Origin: a virus
IMG/VR virus record: IMGVR_UViG_3300035670_000320
Coordinates: 1-49,443 of that record
DNA: 49,443 nucleotides
Reading direction: 5' to 3' (one strand)
Shown here: positions 13,523-23,087 of the stretch, piece after piece
Position numbering within the stretch: the stretch's first letter is position 1
Layout: each line of letters begins with the position of its first letter
Translations under genes and position numbers: made by a program
The notes under the pieces: model-generated
What the model saw: only the letters and a program-made list of their open reading frames with translations
Told to the model about the DNA's origin: nothing
Database searches by the model: none

Positions 13523-16500
13523 GAGATGAGGACCCTCGCACGATAGGCGGCATTCACACGCTGGGCTACGAGATCAGCGTCCGTCGCTGAGGCGAACGTA
13601 GCGTTCTGGATCTGGACTGCCGGACCACCGGCCCCGGACGTCTGAGCCAAGGAGAGCAGACCGGACTCGGCCATGAGTTCGAGCGCACGACCGGGACGGG
13701 AGATCGGGATCACTGCTTCGGGTCCGGCTTCTCCGATCATGGCGTAGGTCTTGTCGCTGACGATCGCACCGTTCGCTAGGCCGACCATGTTGCCGAGCCC
13801 GGCCCAGTCGATGTTGTCCCAGACCTCTTTCGGGAATCCGAGGATGAGTCCATCATCGACACCTGTAACGGGTTGTGCGCCACCGCCACCTGGGATGACG
13901 TCGGCTCCACCGCCACGAGCGGCGGCTTCCTCACGAGCGGCGGCCTCATCTCGACGAGCCTGAGCGAGATCCTGATACGCCTTCACCAGGTCGTTGATCT
14001 CATCGACTTCGAGTCCGGCGGCCGAGGCGAGGTCACGGAACGCTTGGACTCCTGCCGGGCCCTGCTCGATGAGTTCGTACTGGGTTTCGAGCAGACGCAG
14101 GTTGGCGTCCTCTAGGGCACGCTGGGCGTTCTCCAGGTTTCGTTGGGCTGTCTCATACTCACGAGAGCCGATACCGCTTTCAGCGATCGCCTCGGTGACC
14201 TTCTCCTGAGCGTCGGCGACCCTCTGTTCGGCATCGACAACCCGACGGGCCATGTCCTCCTGCGACCGTCGGCCACGGATGAGGTCGAGCGTCTCCGAGA
14301 ACGCAGACTCGGCAGACGCCACCGCCTCGGCGAGGAGGTCGTTCAGTTCGTAGATCGTGCCGGTCGCCTGGTCGATGACATAGGTCGTCAGACCGTCCAT
14401 CGCAGTGACGACCAGGTATTCGCCTCGACGGATACCCTCAGCGACACCGTCGGCGATCGGCTCACCGACCTCTAGAGCGAACAGTTCCGATGGGCTTCGG
14501 ATGAGGGCTACATCCCGAGAGTGCCTCAGGATGCCGTCGATCGTGCTCTGGACCGCCAGGTTCATGACCTGCTGTTGGCGTGAGATACCGCTAGCGATAC
14601 CGAGAGCGAAGTTCGTACCCGTCTCGATACCTGCTCGGGTTGCCTCAGTCGTGACGGTGTACAGGTTCTGGCGTGCGCCTTCGACCTCGGCGATGATTTC
14701 CGTCTCGACTGTCTTAGGGATGTCGTTCTCTAGTTCGTTAGCATACGCCATGAGGTTCGCACGCAACGGATCAGACGGATCGAGCAGACCTGCGAGGTTA
14801 CGCAGTTCGTCGGCCATGAGACGCTGGGCTCCACCAGCGGCCAACTGCGCCTCGGTCAGAGTGCCGTTATCGACCGCCGCCTGAACAGCGGCCTCGGCCT
14901 GCCGGAGGATCTGCGACGTCGCATCACGCAGGGCGGCGTCCTTCTCGTTGATCGTCGTCGTGAGGTCGTCCTCGGTGGTCTGATAATCCTGGAGGGCGGT
15001 GATGGTCCGGTCGATCTGGTTCTGATAGTTGATGTCGGAGTTGATCGCCCCGAGCGTGGCGTCGATCAGGGCATACTGGGCTTCGATCACACCGTTGATC
15101 GCATCCTCGGCGGCTGAGAGCCGTTCCTCAGCGAGAGCGAGTTCCTCGTTGTAGGTTTCCTGCGCCCGAGCAGAGTCCTCTGCGACCTGCTGAGCGAGCG
15201 TCATCTGTTCCCATCGAGCCTGCTCAGCGACGGTCGCTTCGTCGGCGGCGGCGTACAGGTTCTCTAGGGCAAAGGTGTAGTCATCGGATCGTCCGACGAC
15301 ATCGGCAGTAGCAAGACTCGTAGAAAGAATGGCGTTGAACAGGTCCTCGCCGAGTATGTCCGAGAGGGCTTTCGCTCCACCTTCGCTCGTCAGGAACGCT
15401 TCGCTCTGACGGTTCGTAGCCTCACGCTGGTCGTCGAATGCGTCAGCGGTCTCGTCGAGCGCATTCACGAGATCACGGAACTGTCCGTTTGTCAGGTTGC
15501 CGGACTGGGCGAGCGAGATTAGGGAGTCACGCAGAGGGTTCGACGCTGAGACTGACTCGGTAATCTTCTCGATGAAGATGTCGAGGTTCTCTGTCGTTGA
15601 GTCGCTCGACGAGCCGACGACGGCGAGTTGCTTTGCGAGTTCCTGGAAGTCGTCTGTGCCACCTTTGACAGCGTTCGTGATGTCCTCGACCGATGCTCCG
15701 ACACCAGCCAGAGCGTCGGTGAACTGGAGCAGTTGGCCCTGTGCGAATGCCTGCGCCCCAGCGAAGTTCTCGACTGTCTCAGCGGCGGTCTCGGCCTCAG
15801 GGTTGAATTCCTTCCACTGCGTTACGAGTTCCTGGACACGAGTCGTCAGCGTCGCTGTCGGATCGTTCGCTTCGACCAGAGCGGTGTTGAGCAGGTTCTG
15901 TCGTTCCTCAGCCTGCTTTGCTTCTCGTCCGAGTAGCGAGTAGATCGCTATCCCAGCAGTGAGAGTGATGCCGATAACTCCGAGAGCCTTGTTTGCTGTC
16001 CCGGCGACGACGCCGAGGTTCTGGATCGCATTTGATAGCGCACCGAACGCTCCACCACCGATAACGGCGACAGCGATCGTGGCCTGAAGCGCACCAGGTA
16101 GAGCACCGAACGCAGAGATCGCCTCGCCAGCGATATTGACCAGAGTCTGAAATACTGGGGCGAGAGCCTCACCGATCGTGACCTGTAGATCCTTGAACTC
16201 GGCGGCAAGGATCTTCTGCTGATTAGCGAGCGAGTCCGAGGTGCGTGCGAAGTCGCCCTGAGCGAGAGTCGTCTGAGCGAAGATCTCGGCTTGGGCCGCC
16301 AGCACTCGTTCCTGCTGGGTGAGCGGTCCGAGGGTATCTCGGATACCCATCTCGACCGCACGCTGTTGGAGCGTCGCTTCGTTGAGGAGGACACCGTACC
16401 GTCGGATCGGTTCCGACTCGCCACGCAGAGCGGCTCCGAGAGCGAGCACCGCATCCTCGGGCGTCGTATTCGAGAACGATGCCAGGTCAGAAGCGAGGGT

Positions 16501-17187
16501 CGTCAGATCGACAGAGAAGTCAGCGAGTTCCTGACCTGTGAGTCCGGCGGCGTTGCCGAAGATCGCGAAGTCGGAGGCGGCGGCAATAGCGGCCTGCTTC
16601 GACTGGCCGAGAGCCGTCGATGCTTCGTCACCGAACCGGATGATCTCATCGACCGAGTCACCGAAGATGACAGTCGCTTTCGAGACAGTCTCTCCGAGGT
16701 CGGCGAACGCATCGACTGAGTCTTTCGCAAACTTGGTGAGTCCGGCGGCTAGAGCGGCGAACCCGGCAGACTTCGCCAGGTTCGTAATCGCCCGGTCACC
16801 TTCCTTGGCTCCTTCGGCGAGTGAGTCGCCGATCGCATCACCGGCTTTCTTCGCCTCGTCCCGTACTTCTCGGAAGCCGTCACCATCGACGTCGGCGAGA
16901 GCCCGGTCGCCTTCGAGGGCTCCCTCCCGTAGTTGCGCTCCGACTGCTTCGCCAGCCTGGTTAGCGGCCTGCCGTACCTTCTGGAAGCCGTCTCCGTCTA
17001 CCTGGCCGAGAGCAGTTTCGGCGGCCTGAGCCGTCGCTCGAAACGAGGCTTCGATCTCGTCGTTTGCTTCCTCGACCTCGCCGACCGCCTTCGACATGGC
17101 GGCCTGGACTCCGGCCTGTAGTTCAGGTCCGAAGCCGGATAGGTCAGGCGAGATCTGGACGAATGCTTCACCGAGATTTCTCGCCAT
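13519..17187 (-). CDS. Tail tape measure protein, 1222 aa
   Basis: The longest gene, and its length sets the tail length. The sequence is almost wholly helical and Ala/Glu/Gln rich, with repeated DGDGF.. blocks near the N terminus (residues about 60-120), coiled-coil stretches, and hydrophobic segments around residues 370-420 (ATIAVAVIGGGAFGAL, GVIGITLTAGIAIYSLLG) that may enter the membrane. Near the C terminus MIGEAGPEAVIPISRPGRAL is the conserved tape-measure tail. It lies between the chaperone genes and the distal tail gene, as in most siphoviruses. Confidence 0.95.
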   Translation of the reverse strand: MARNLGEAFVQISPDLSGFGPELQAGVQAAMSKAVGEVEEANDEIEASFRATAQAAETALGQVDGDGFQKVRQAANQAGEAVGAQLREGALEGDRALADVDGDGFREVRDEAKKAGDAIGDSLAEGAKEGDRAITNLAKSAGFAALAAGLTKFAKDSVDAFADLGETVSKATVIFGDSVDEIIRFGDEASTALGQSKQAAIAAASDFAIFGNAAGLTGQELADFSVDLTTLASDLASFSNTTPEDAVLALGAALRGESEPIRRYGVLLNEATLQQRAVEMGIRDTLGPLTQQERVLAAQAEIFAQTTLAQGDFARTSDSLANQQKILAAEFKDLQVTIGEALAPVFQTLVNIAGEAISAFGALPGALQATIAVAVIGGGAFGALSNAIQNLGVVAGTANKALGVIGITLTAGIAIYSLLGREAKQAEERQNLLNTALVEANDPTATLTTRVQELVTQWKEFNPEAETAAETVENFAGAQAFAQGQLLQFTDALAGVGASVEDITNAVKGGTDDFQELAKQLAVVGSSSDSTTENLDIFIEKITESVSASNPLRDSLISLAQSGNLTNGQFRDLVNALDETADAFDDQREATNRQSEAFLTSEGGAKALSDILGEDLFNAILSTSLATADVVGRSDDYTFALENLYAAADEATVAEQARWEQMTLAQQVAEDSARAQETYNEELALAEERLSAAEDAINGVIEAQYALIDATLGAINSDINYQNQIDRTITALQDYQTTEDDLTTTINEKDAALRDATSQILRQAEAAVQAAVDNGTLTEAQLAAGGAQRLMADELRNLAGLLDPSDPLRANLMAYANELENDIPKTVETEIIAEVEGARQNLYTVTTEATRAGIETGTNFALGIASGISRQQQVMNLAVQSTIDGILRHSRDVALIRSPSELFALEVGEPIADGVAEGIRRGEYLVVTAMDGLTTYVIDQATGTIYELNDLLAEAVASAESAFSETLDLIRGRRSQEDMARRVVDAEQRVADAQEKVTEAIAESGIGSREYETAQRNLENAQRALEDANLRLLETQYELIEQGPAGVQAFRDLASAAGLEVDEINDLVKAYQDLAQARRDEAAAREEAAARGGGADVIPGGGGAQPVTGVDDGLILGFPKEVWDNIDWAGLGNMVGLANGAIVSDKTYAMIGEAGPEAVIPISRPGRALELMAESGLLSLAQTSGAGGPAVQIQNATFASATDADLVAQRVNAAYRARVLIS

Positions 17188-17223
17188 GCGTGCGAGTCTA
17201 TGCGACCGAGATAAGCCGAAGGG

Positions 17224-17834
17224 CTAGCGTCGTGCGGCTCTTCGCCATTCTGCTTCGGCGTCCTCATCGGAGCCGTACCAGGCTGGCGCACCGTTATATT
17301 TGTAGGTGTTCGGCGGTTCGAGACCCTTCATGATCTTGTCTCGGGTCTCTGCTGTGGCGTGCTCGGTTATGGCGTAGAGGTAGGCGTTTACTGCTCGGTC
17401 GGCTGGGAGATCGACGGCGTCGAGTCCTCGGGCTGAGCACCATCCGTCGAACTCGACCCAGTTAGTTCTGATCCAGGTGACGAGGACGACGGCTTCGTAG
17501 GGTTTCTCGTACCGGCGTATTCGGCGATCAGGTCGAGGATCATTTCACCGACAGTCTGGATGTCGAGGTCCTCGGCCACCTGCTCGTATGCGCTCATCGA
17601 GTCCGGTTCGATGAACGGACGCATCTTCTCGATGAGGACGGTGCGACGGTGAACGGCGTACTGCCACGGGGTCATGTTTTCCGGTACGGCTTCCTGGAGC
17701 AGATCGACCAGGTCAGCGAGGTCGGTCAGACCGACGGAGGGTCGGAGTCGGATGTCGTGGCCGTCGATTTCCCAGACGATCGGTTCGGCCCTGCGTCGGG
17801 CGGCGGCAGTCTGGAAGGAGCGGTGTCGTGTCAT
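17224..17834 (-). CDS. Tail assembly chaperone G-T fusion made by -1 frameshift
   Basis: Beyond the 17388 stop of the short product, the -1 frame is open to TAG at 17224 and encodes RYEKPYEAVVLVTWIR through to a WYGSDEDAEAEWRRAARR end, a typical actinophage T-domain. The overlap has the slippery heptamer A AAC CCT (17505-17499) in the correct phase: both tRNAs can re-pair after slipping to AAA CCC. The long product shares its first about 110 residues with the short protein. Such G/GT pairs coat the tape measure while the tube polymerises, in a fixed ratio set by the frameshift. Confidence 0.85.
17388..17834 (-). CDS. Tail assembly chaperone, short form (G-like), 148 aa
   Basis: A helical protein with an N-terminal basic stretch and a core (VWEIDGHDIRLRPSVGLTDLADLV, MTPWQYAVHRRTVL) typical of actinophage tail chaperones. 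Its last 38 residues are a low-complexity Ser/Thr/Pro tail, which is what the zero frame reads while overlapping the T domain. The gene precedes the tape measure, as expected. Confidence 0.85.
   Translation of the reverse strand: MTRHRSFQTAAARRRAEPIVWEIDGHDIRLRPSVGLTDLADLVDLLQEAVPENMTPWQYAVHRRTVLIEKMRPFIEPDSMSAYEQVAEDLDIQTVGEMILDLIAEYAGTRNPTKPSSSSPGSELTGSSSTDGAQPEDSTPSISQPTEQ
17499..17505 (-). other. Programmed -1 frameshift site (A AAC CCT)
   Basis: Slippery heptamer of the X XXY YYZ type. The codon phase was checked: AAC at 17504-17502 and CCT at 17501-17499 are zero-frame codons of the G gene, and the -1 frame continues for 95 codons with protein-like sequence. Confidence 0.8.
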
Positions 17835-17873
17835 AGATCGGAGTCTACGACTGAAGTCCTGTGGGTAGGCGTA

Positions 17874-18305
17874 TTACTGGACAGCCTGGAGAGCGTCACG
17901 GAGGAACGGTTTCGGTTTCGTACCCTTAATGGTGACCCTCTTGTAAACGTGCCTGCCACCTCGTCCGTTCGGTGGGATCGGAGCACCTTTCCAGACGAAG
18001 GCGAGAGCCTTCCGACGTCGAGGAACGATCGTGTACGGAGCACCTTTCGGCCCATAGATGCCGGTTCCCTCGTGAACGAAGAGGGCGTATTCGACGTTTG
18101 TGCCGACCCTACCGACAGGCCCGGTTTGTTCGGAGAGCACCTGGCCGGTGATCGAGGCTCGGAGCCGACCGTTATTGACAGGGCAGAGAGCGAGAGCCCT
18201 GTTCCTGACGTTATTCGTCTGATCTCGAATGTCTCGATACACAGGACCCTGAGGCGAGTACAGCAGTTCTCTCAGGGCAGACGGGTCGATAACGACAGAT
18301 GCCAC
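17874..18305 (-). CDS. HK97 gp10-like tail/neck component, 143 aa
   Basis: VGTNVEYALFVHEGTGIYGP (residues about 67-86) followed by a basic beta segment and a C-terminal PKPFLRDAL is the signature of the HK97 gp10 family. These proteins sit at the head-tail interface and help join head to tail. The gene lies before the tail chaperones in this minus-strand order, away from the other connectors, which are upstream of the collagen gene. Confidence 0.7.
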   Translation of the reverse strand: MASVVIDPSALRELLYSPQGPVYRDIRDQTNNVRNRALALCPVNNGRLRASITGQVLSEQTGPVGRVGTNVEYALFVHEGTGIYGPKGAPYTIVPRRRKALAFVWKGAPIPPNGRGGRHVYKRVTIKGTKPKPFLRDALQAVQ

Positions 18306-18307
18306 GG

Positions 18308-18586
18308 TTAGCCGCCCAGCATCTGAGCGACTCCGGCGGCGGCACTCCCACCGATCAGGCCACCGAAAGCGGCGATACCGGCGAGGAACGCTCGGGCTCC
18401 CGTGATCTGCTTCTCGATCTTTTCGACCCGATCTTCGAGTTCGTTTATCATCTTGTCCCGATGTGCGCTCTGAGCGTCGATCTTGGCGGCGAGAGCATCG
18501 ACCTTGTCGATCACATGGCCGATCCGTTCGTAGAGGACAGCGATCGCGATCGCAGGATCAGTCGAAGGGCTGGTCACGGGCGTCAT
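18308..18586 (-). CDS. Coiled-coil membrane protein, holin-associated (XhlA-like), 92 aa
   Basis: Residues about 20-60 form a coiled coil (VDALAAKIDAQSAHRDKMINEL), followed by a single glycine/alanine-rich membrane segment (LAGIAAFGGLIGGSAAAGVA) at the C terminus. This is the architecture of XhlA/haemolysin-type proteins that act with holins. It neighbours the next putative holin gene. Could equally be a tail membrane protein; function inferred from layout. Confidence 0.55.
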   Translation of the reverse strand: MTPVTSPSTDPAIAIAVLYERIGHVIDKVDALAAKIDAQSAHRDKMINELEDRVEKIEKQITGARAFLAGIAAFGGLIGGSAAAGVAQMLGG

Positions 18587-18624
18587 CCTCTCGTCTCCTA
18601 ACCCCTAGCGAACCTGATCTTAGT

Positions 18625-18834
18625 TCAGACGTCTTGCTCGTCGGATGACTTCGAGAGTTCATATTGAGCCCACCGACCAGCGAAGTTCCAGACGGCGATC
18701 ACTCCGGCGATCGCCGCAGACTTAAAGAACTCGATGTCGAATAGGGCGGCGTTGAGCGGTGCGGCGGTCGCTCCGGCAATGAACGTAGCGACGGCACGGC
18801 GACCGGATTCTCGGATGTTCGCTTTATGGCTCAT
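18625..18834 (-). CDS. Small membrane protein, putative holin, 69 aa
   Basis: After a basic start (MSHKANIRESGRR) there are two hydrophobic stretches (AVATFIAGATAAPLNAALF and SAAIAGVIAVWNFAGRW) and a charged end, the form of many actinophage holins. It is far from the endolysin at 3355-4110, but the order of late genes in this map places both in the same transcriptional direction. It would form membrane lesions at lysis. Confidence 0.55.
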   Translation of the reverse strand: MSHKANIRESGRRAVATFIAGATAAPLNAALFDIEFFKSAAIAGVIAVWNFAGRWAQYELSKSSDEQDV

Positions 18835-18840
18835 GATTCC

Positions 18841-19620
18841 TCACTGGTAACGGTCGGCGATCTGCTCGGCGTACTTCGATGATAGGTCAGCGACGAGAGT
18901 CTGGATAAGAGCGTTCCTCTGCCGTTGCGCGGTATGGGAGCCGATGTGTTGCTTGTACAGGAGTTTCGGGATGTGGACGCACCTGGTAGCGAGGGCCGTT
19001 CGGACGCAGAGGTCGTAGTCGTCGGCGATCGGGAGACTCGGGTCGTGACCGCCGATCTGCCGATAGGTCGAGGCTCGCCACGCTCGGACATGATTCGGGG
19101 CAGAAACGATGTGGCCAAGAGTGGTCCGGTTGAGGACAGGTGCTCGCATGACCCATCGGCCCGGCTCGATCTCATACTCGGAGCCGTAACCGAACGCCCA
19201 TCCTGCCGGATACCGACACCATTCGCCCTGCTCGTTGATCTCGCTCCAGTCGGAGTACACGAACCCGACGTCGGGATCGGAGAATGCTTCGACGAGTTCG
19301 CTCAGACAGTTTGGGGTGAGTTCGTCGTCGTGGTCGAGTTCGACGAGGATTTCTCCTTCGGCGACGATGAACGCCTGCCGTTTGACCCTGCCGATCTGCC
19401 CTCCGCTCGGAGTCAGCGACCGATGTGCTCTAACGGTGTACCGCTCGTCGGCGGCGAATCCGTAGATCTGTCTCCAGACGAGATCGCCGGGCGAGTCATC
19501 CCAGATGACCCACTCCCAGTTGCTGTACGTCTGCGCTCGGAGACTGGCGTAGGTCCGGGCGAGGATCTCCGGCGGTGTCTTGTAGGTCGGCGTGACGATC
19601 GAGATTAGAGGCGAGGTCAT
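18841..19620 (-). CDS. Family 2 glycosyltransferase coupled to the collagen-like fibre gene
   Basis: A 259-aa GT-A enzyme: [20 protein letters not shown] start, [14 protein letters not shown], a [25 protein letters not shown] stretch with the [11 protein letters not shown] metal-binding DxD region, then [16 protein letters not shown] with the catalytic-base region ADDYDL. The start overlaps the stop of the collagen-like gene (ATGA, 19620-19617), so translation is coupled. A dedicated enzyme that glycosylates the fibre is the simplest reading (inference; GPT/GDT threonines of collagen-like proteins are glycosylated in Bacillus BclA). Confidence 0.8.
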   Translation of the reverse strand: MTSPLISIVTPTYKTPPEILARTYASLRAQTYSNWEWVIWDDSPGDLVWRQIYGFAADERYTVRAHRSLTPSGGQIGRVKRQAFIVAEGEILVELDHDDELTPNCLSELVEAFSDPDVGFVYSDWSEINEQGEWCRYPAGWAFGYGSEYEIEPGRWVMRAPVLNRTTLGHIVSAPNHVRAWRASTYRQIGGHDPSLPIADDYDLCVRTALATRCVHIPKLLYKQHIGSHTAQRQRNALIQTLVADLSSKYAEQIADRYQ

Positions 19621-21530
19621 GACAGGGCGAGGATAAGCGAAATGTCTGCTGATCCTGTCGCACCTTGAGGTCCCTGCGGCCCCTGCGGCCCGGTGTCGCC
19701 CTGCGGTCCCTGCGGTCCCGTATTGCCCTGTGGTCCTTGCGGCCCGATGTCACCTTGCGGTCCTTGTGGTCCTTGTGGACCAGGAACGGTCGAGTCGGCT
19801 CCTTGCGGTCCTTGTGCGCCTTGCGCACCCTGGGCTCCGGTGTCGCCCTGAGGGCCCTGCGGTCCGATGTCACCCTGGGGACCCTGAGGACCGATGTCTC
19901 CCTGCGGTCCCTGAGAACCCTGCGCGCCTGTGTCGCCTTGTGGTCCCTGAGGACCCTGAGAGCCGACGTCGCCTTGCGGTCCCTGCGGTCCGGTCGAGCC
20001 GGTATCTCCCTGGGGTCCTTGGGCTCCCTGAGCCCCTGTATCTCCCTGGGCTCCCTGTGGGCCCTGTGCGCCCGTGTCGCCTTGTGGACCCTGCGGCCCG
20101 GTGCTACCAGTATCGCCCTGCGGTCCCTGCGCTCCTGTGGCTCCCTGGGGTCCTTGTGCGCCGACGTCGCCTTGCGGTCCCTGAGCACCCTGAGCACCCT
20201 GGGAGCCGGTATCTCCCTGAGGTCCCTGAGGGCCTGTGTCGCCCTGGGGACCCTGGGCTCCGGTCGCACCCTGAGCACCCTGAGGACCGACAGCACCCTG
20301 AGCACCCGTGTCACCTTGCGGTCCTTGGGGCCCGGTATCTCCCTGCGGTCCTTGTGGTCCGGTCGAGCCCTGAGCACCGACAGCACCCTGAGGTCCGACA
20401 TCGCCCTGAGGACCCTGCGAGCCCTGTGCTCCTTGCGGTCCGGTGTCGCCTTGTGGTCCTTCGATGTTACCGACATTCGTCCACTGGTTGCCGATCGCAT
20501 CCCAGACGTAGAGATCGCCGTTAGCGAGTAGATAAGCATCGCCAGGATTACCAGTCGGATGTGCGGCGATCAGAGCGGCGTAGTCGGGATACTCGCCAAG
20601 GATCGTGACCGACGTTCCGTCTGCGCCTTGCGGTCCTTGCGAACCCTGCGGTCCTTGACTGCCCTGGGCTCCGATGTCTCCTTGTGGGCCCTGAGGTCCT
20701 ATCGAGCCTTGTGCTCCGGTTGCGCCTTGGGCTCCCTGAGGGCCAGTCGGTCCTTGGGAACCTGTCGCACCTTGACTGCCCTGAGGTCCAGTTGATCCCT
20801 GAGGTCCCTGCGGTCCTGTCGAACCCTGAGGTCCTGTAGCACCTTGCGGTCCGACCTGCGTGTACATGACCTGCGTAACAGAGACGATCAGGCCAGGAGA
20901 CTGCGGTGTCGTCGGCGTCGTGCCTGCCGGGAGAGTAGCGATCTGAATCGCTGTGGACTCCGTCTGCCAATACAACTGAAGATCGTCTCCAGCGGTAAGG
21001 GTCATCGTGTATTCGATAGTCCCGACCGCCGCTCCAGGTTCGCCACCGTGAGATTTGACGAGCGTCCACTGCGACCTAGAGGCCGGTATGTCGGTCCCGT
21101 TGAGGCGTAGCCAGATCGAGACATGATGCTCGTCGTTCGACGGATTCACCATCTGCGCCGAATAGATGATCTGATATGTGCCGTCGTTTGCGACCGTGAT
21201 CTGTGTCGGGTTCCCTAATCCGTCGTTCGTGATCGAGACACCGTTTGCTTCGAGGGTCGTGTTGATCTCTAACGGGTAGGCCACCGTTGTCGAGGCGGCG
21301 GTCTGAGTCGTGAGATCGACGAACGATCCGTAGTAGCCGAGGGCTCCACCGGCTCCCTGAGGACCTACGTCGCCTTGTGGCCCTTGTGGACCTTGGGCTC
21401 CTTGTGGTCCGACCGGACCGGCGATACCAGAACCGGCGACCTCGATGATGACAGAGCAGGAATCTTCGACGACGAGTTGGGCTGGGAGTTCCGTAACTTC
21501 GGAGTCGGGACAGCAGTTCGGGTCGGTCAT
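19617..21530 (-). CDS. Collagen-like fibre protein with a C1q/TNF-like domain, 637 aa
   Basis: Three Gly-X-Y blocks (about residues 38-65, 227-305 and 358-626) are mostly GPQ, GAQ, GDT and GSQ triplets, able to form a collagen triple helix. Residues about 66-225 look like a globular trimerising beta-sandwich (C1q/TNF-like: [28 protein letters not shown]). A small domain (306-357, [20 protein letters not shown]) interrupts the helix. The C terminus is [10 protein letters not shown], almost the end of the fibre at 10426-11232. Prolines are mainly in the X position and threonines often in Y, matching potential hydroxylation and O-glycosylation sites. A tail or head fibre; exact position unknown. 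Confidence 0.85.
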   Translation of the reverse strand: MTDPNCCPDSEVTELPAQLVVEDSCSVIIEVAGSGIAGPVGPQGAQGPQGPQGDVGPQGAGGALGYYGSFVDLTTQTAASTTVAYPLEINTTLEANGVSITNDGLGNPTQITVANDGTYQIIYSAQMVNPSNDEHHVSIWLRLNGTDIPASRSQWTLVKSHGGEPGAAVGTIEYTMTLTAGDDLQLYWQTESTAIQIATLPAGTTPTTPQSPGLIVSVTQVMYTQVGPQGATGPQGSTGPQGPQGSTGPQGSQGATGSQGPTGPQGAQGATGAQGSIGPQGPQGDIGAQGSQGPQGSQGPQGADGTSVTILGEYPDYAALIAAHPTGNPGDAYLLANGDLYVWDAIGNQWTNVGNIEGPQGDTGPQGAQGSQGPQGDVGPQGAVGAQGSTGPQGPQGDTGPQGPQGDTGAQGAVGPQGAQGATGAQGPQGDTGPQGPQGDTGSQGAQGAQGPQGDVGAQGPQGATGAQGPQGDTGSTGPQGPQGDTGAQGPQGAQGDTGAQGAQGPQGDTGSTGPQGPQGDVGSQGPQGPQGDTGAQGSQGPQGDIGPQGPQGDIGPQGPQGDTGAQGAQGAQGPQGADSTVPGPQGPQGPQGDIGPQGPQGNTGPQGPQGDTGPQGPQGPQGATGSADISLILALS

Positions 21531-21886
21531 GTCGTCACCTCAGGTCGAACGGTCACCGTCCCACGCCAGATTTTGATAACCGTGTCCGGGTCGAGCGGAT
21601 CGTACGCCTCACCATCCCAGACATACTTGCCGGTGAGATCTTCCATCGTGACTGCCGAGACAGTGAACTGGATTGTCCCAGCGGTTCCTCCGAGCACGAT
21701 CGGATCACCGTCAGCGGTGTCCATCTCTAGAGCGGCAGTCGAGGTGAAGGTTCGTTTGATAGCGAACCGGAAACCCCATCCTGTGAAGTCGAACGGTGTT
21801 CCGTTGAACCGGTAGGTGACTTCACGCTGGAAGGTCGCACCCTGATCGGTTATTGCGTTCCATGTTGCGGCGGCGACGGTCGTCAT
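21527..21886 (-). CDS. Baseplate/fibre N-terminal-domain protein (BppU-like), 119 aa
   Basis: [37 protein letters not shown] and [12 protein letters not shown] describe an Ig-like fold like the N-terminal domain of BppU baseplate proteins. The ATG at 21886 (MTTVAAATW) follows AGAGGTGGATCAG and overlaps the upstream stop. The stop overlaps the collagen start (ATGA). It could attach the collagen fibre to the virion. Confidence 0.6.
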   Translation of the reverse strand: MTTVAAATWNAITDQGATFQREVTYRFNGTPFDFTGWGFRFAIKRTFTSTAALEMDTADGDPIVLGGTAGTIQFTVSAVTMEDLTGKYVWDGEAYDPLDPDTVIKIWRGTVTVRPEVTT

Positions 21887-22371
21887 CTGATCCACCTCTG
21901 TTGCTCTAGTCCTAATGGGAATCGTGTTTCGACAGCGACGCATCCTCCGTCGGCTCCGACGAACGTCTGTGAGATTGCTCCTCGTTCCCAGTCCTCGAAG
22001 TCGCAACAGAGAATCGAGTTCCACACGACAGCGGCGTCGTCGAGCAGGTCTCGATATGCCTCGTTGAGAGCGTGAGCGGTTGGTGCTCGACCACGATCAT
22101 CAACGGTTGGGACGCATCGGACGACCACGACGACAAGTTCGACGACGAGGAATCCGGCGTTACAGTCCTCCGGTCCAGTCGCCTCCGTAAAGAACGTGGT
22201 CGAGCGGTAGATTCGTTCGGGTGCGACGACGAGCATTCCGCAACAGTTGTCCCAGGCAATCGACCCGGCGGCGACGTATGCCTGCTGTAGTTCGGGACGG
22301 TTAGCGTTGAGCATCCCATCCCGGACGCAACAGAGAACCTGATTCGCGACGACGTAGGGAGAGTCGATCAT
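21883..22371 (-). CDS. Head-tail connector/tail terminator-like protein, 162 aa
   Basis: The order adaptor, this gene, then tail genes is usual for neck proteins. It has three CC-type cysteine pairs (VLCCV, NCCGM, ILCCD) and a central beta hairpin. The family cannot be assigned from sequence alone; position is the main evidence. Confidence 0.45.
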   Translation of the reverse strand: MIDSPYVVANQVLCCVRDGMLNANRPELQQAYVAAGSIAWDNCCGMLVVAPERIYRSTTFFTEATGPEDCNAGFLVVELVVVVVRCVPTVDDRGRAPTAHALNEAYRDLLDDAAVVWNSILCCDFEDWERGAISQTFVGADGGCVAVETRFPLGLEQQRWIR

Positions 22372-23069
22372 CGGACACGCCTCGCCAGATCAGGTGAATA
22401 AACCATCGACCGAGACTGGAGATGGTTCGGGTTCACCGATCTGAGGAAGGCGTCAGAGATCGGCAGGCCGATCCGTCCCATCTCGAACAGGGTACGAACG
22501 TCTCCGAGATCGACTGTGACACCCTGACGAGTGATCGCTACCGCATTCGACGGCAGGCGACAGTCGGCTCCGGTCAGACCTGCCAAGAGTTCGCAGGCGA
22601 GTTCCCCCATAGCGAGTTCACCTAGCGGCGGTACGTCGATCCCGTAGATGTATTCGACAACGACCGGCGGTTCCTCACACGCTGAGTCGCACGGCCAACA
22701 CGCCCCGTCACGCCAGAGAACGTCACGCTCTAAGGCGTACTCCGACGGGTCGAGCAGTTCTCCCTGAACAGTAACGGAGACGATCGCCCGGACTGGGAGC
22801 GAATGAAGTTGAAGTCGACAGCACGGGTCCCGATAACGGACACCGAGGGCGTATTCGACTCCGGGTCCGAACTCGGAGTAATACGGCTGATAGCACGGGT
22901 CATCGCATGGGGTTCGATACGACTCCGTGGTTGTACAGAGCCCATAGCGGCGACCGGACAGTGACCAGAGGATCTGCTGAGCGGAGTCACGAACGATGTC
23001 GAGGAGAGCCGGATCGACTTCAGATACATCGCATGGGTAGCGAATCGGCCAGTCGTCGCAGGCGGTCAT
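22368..23069 (-). CDS. Head-tail adaptor (gp6-like), 233 aa
   Basis: Starts with DPALLDIVRDSAQQILWSLSGRRYG, a helix common to actinophage head-to-tail adaptors, followed by a region with many cysteines (CDDPCYQPYYSEFGPGV, CCRLQLHSLPVRAIVSV). A C-terminal NAVAITRQGVTVDLGD motif is also typical. It should form the ring beneath the portal. Confidence 0.65.
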   Translation of the reverse strand: MTACDDWPIRYPCDVSEVDPALLDIVRDSAQQILWSLSGRRYGLCTTTESYRTPCDDPCYQPYYSEFGPGVEYALGVRYRDPCCRLQLHSLPVRAIVSVTVQGELLDPSEYALERDVLWRDGACWPCDSACEEPPVVVEYIYGIDVPPLGELAMGELACELLAGLTGADCRLPSNAVAITRQGVTVDLGDVRTLFEMGRIGLPISDAFLRSVNPNHLQSRSMVYSPDLARRVR

Positions 23070-23087
23070 GCTCAGATGCTACACCGA

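Noticed and set aside
19496-20539. 347-aa minus-strand ORF rich in Arg, and plus-strand ORFs opposite the collagen gene
   Set aside because: These are other-frame readings of the Gly-X-Y repeats; their repetitive RALR and VLRVL patterns come from the repeat.
19660-20840. Repetitive DNA that could look like a CRISPR array or tandem repeat
   Set aside because: Period of 9 bases and triplet structure fit Gly-X-Y coding; no constant repeat with unique spacers.
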